Assembly (NCBI GenBank): GCA_026129685.1
Contig: JAHCHO010000001.1
Coordinates: 1 to 64,000 of the forward strand
Source of the DNA: Fimbriimonadaceae bacterium
GTDB lineage: Bacteria; Armatimonadota; Fimbriimonadia; Fimbriimonadales; Fimbriimonadaceae
DNA length: 64,000 bases
Reading direction: 5' to 3'
The position numbers and the translations under genes are program-made. Numbering within the stretch: the first letter of the stretch is position 1; every line of letters begins with the position of its first letter. Below, one piece after another: positions 62,244 through 64,000 of this stretch. The notes beneath the pieces were generated by a model. That model was not told where the DNA came from. It was given only the letters and a program-made list of their open reading frames with translations, and ran no database searches.

Positions 62244-62269
62244 GTCCGGACAAACCGGGGGGCGGAAGG

Positions 62270-62467
62270 CTACTTCGCCTCGGGGGCGCTGGAGGCCTTG
62301 AAGGCGGCCTCGTTCACGAACTTGAAGAGCTTGCTCCCTTCGTATTCGGCGGTCATGGCATAGCGGACCTGCACGCCCGACTTGGTCTGGCGCTCCATCT
62401 TCATCTTTTTGACCTGGCTGTCCGGCACGTCGACGTGAGATCGAGTCTTCAGATTGTAAAACTGCAT
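62270..62467 (-). CDS. Small basic protein, function unknown
   Basis: A 65-residue, Lys/Arg-rich soluble protein that begins MQFYNLKTRSHVDVPDSQVKK. It has a clear AGGAGA 8 bases before the ATG, which supports translation. It looks like a compact beta-rich domain with a short C-terminal tail. Basic composition suggests nucleic-acid or ribosome contact, but I recognise no family. Confidence 0.65.
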   Translation of the reverse strand: MQFYNLKTRSHVDVPDSQVKKMKMERQTKSGVQVRYAMTAEYEGSKLFKFVNEAAFKASSAPEAK

Positions 62468-62635
62468 CTTCGCGATTCTCCTTCGGGAAGAACCTAAGCC
62501 CTTCCGGGATCGGGTGATTCGGAGTTGAGCATAGCACAAAGATTTGAACTTGAGAAGGGGGTTTCTGCGAGAACCGTCAAGGTTCCGAACAGGGTCGGGC
62601 GCATGGCGGCTGACGTAGAATGGGGATGTAGGCCG

Positions 62636-63103
62636 ATGAGAACCGACGAAGCCCTTCCGACAGGCCCCTCCGAGGGGTTCGAGAGCCACGCCTTGGCTGT
62701 CCTGAAGGCGCGCGGGTTCCGCATCACCACGCCCCGAGTCTTGGTGATCCGGGCGCTGGCGGCGTCCAGCAGGTCGCTGACCGCGTACGCGATCCACGAC
62801 GAGATCACCCAGGCGGGCGGCAAGATCGACGTGGTGAGCGTCTACCGAATTCTGACGACTCTTGGGGAGTCGGGACTGGTCCATCGGATCGGGGTGACGG
62901 ACGGCTTTGCCGCGTGCCGTCAGACGCACGAGCACCACGGGACGGTCCAGCACCTGGTGTGCAGCGAGTGCGGGACGGTGACGGAATTGGAGCTGGGGGA
63001 GCGGCTGCGCGACGAGACGCTCGACCACGCACGGGAAACCGGTTTCGAGGCGCGCGAAATGCACGTCGAGGTTCTGGGGCGTTGCCGTTCGTGCGTATCA
63101 TGA
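62636..63103 (+). CDS. Fur family metalloregulator
   Basis: A 155-residue regulator. The winged helix spans about 20-90 (RITTPRVLVIRALAAS ... VSVYRILTTLGESGLVHRI). Metal motifs follow: THEHHG at 97-102, CSEC at 109-112 and CRSC at 150-153, the two CxxC pairs being the structural zinc site. Zur and PerR are alternatives to Fur. ATG at 62636 fits the family; an in-frame ATG at 62603 is possible. The spacer to the divergent small gene is 168 bases. Confidence 0.88.
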   Translation: MRTDEALPTGPSEGFESHALAVLKARGFRITTPRVLVIRALAASSRSLTAYAIHDEITQAGGKIDVVSVYRILTTLGESGLVHRIGVTDGFAACRQTHEHHGTVQHLVCSECGTVTELELGERLRDETLDHARETGFEAREMHVEVLGRCRSCVS

Positions 63104-63147
63104 CGCTTCCCGGGACCTGGTGGCGGCGCGGCATTCCGGGCAGATAA

Positions 63148-64000
<853 letters not shown>

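Overview
The window is a GC-rich, densely packed bacterial chromosome segment with almost no junk. Many adjacent same-strand genes overlap by ATGA or GTGA, so translational coupling is the rule. The gene set suggests a Gram-negative-type bacterium of the Armatimonadota (Fimbriimonadia-like). Evidence: a type IV-like pseudopilin of the kind expanded in that phylum, dockerin-bearing secreted proteins, planctomycete-type cytochrome/DUF1549/DUF1553/DUF1501 proteins, a PagL-like outer-membrane barrel, and a recF-dciA pair. The phylum call is an inference from gene style, not from a marker-gene tree.

Layout. 1-9.4 kb is housekeeping: NAD-type isocitrate dehydrogenase, DUF1287, a thioesterase coupled to a PagL-like barrel, der, a small cytochrome c, tilS, a membrane-anchored J-domain protein, a PilC/GspF protein and DUF6265. 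9.4-26.5 kb is a hydrogen-metabolism island in two divergent operons that share a 265-bp promoter region. The leftward operon encodes a group 3b (NAD(P)-linked, sulfhydrogenase-type) [NiFe] hydrogenase with a cyclic-nucleotide-binding protein, its own endopeptidase, and HypF, HypC, HypD and HypE. The rightward operon encodes HdrC-HdrB-HdrA-MvhD-MvhG-MvhA plus a second endopeptidase, a group 3c hydrogenase/heterodisulfide-reductase-type electron-bifurcating complex. HypA and HypB are not in the window.

26.5-36 kb holds a DUF1501 + DUF1549/DUF1553 pair, two amidohydrolase-family genes (one with two fused units) and a lipoprotein. 36-38.9 kb is a pyrR-pyrB-pyrC' operon whose dihydroorotase-like partner has lost most metal ligands. 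39.1-40.4 kb encodes a sigma-70-family factor fused to a degenerate GGDEF domain, the most unusual protein here. 40.5-49.2 kb contains a SurA-like protein, two dockerin-type exoproteins, a MarR regulator divergent from scpAB, small membrane and NTF2-like proteins, and Mpl.

49.3-64 kb contains a pseudopilin with a phased GTTAAC operator-like array, a NamZ-like DUF1343 protein, a TolB-like propeller, ComEC (without its hydrolase domain), dciA and recF beside an AT-richer DnaA-box-like region, acyl-CoA ligase, a GNAT enzyme, an ECF-transporter-like/THEP1 NTPase fusion, a sugar-nucleotide epimerase, a small basic protein, a Fur-family regulator, and the 5' part of enolase, which runs off the end.

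How the parts fit: the two hydrogenases could exchange electrons between H2, NAD(P)H, ferredoxin and a disulfide or similar acceptor. The 3b enzyme is a redox valve on the NAD(P)H pool and the 3c complex is a ferredoxin-linked bifurcator. Several first-in-operon genes carry a TANNNT-like box only 5-9 nt before the start codon, which suggests leaderless transcripts are common. No tRNA, rRNA, CRISPR array, insertion sequence or prophage was seen.
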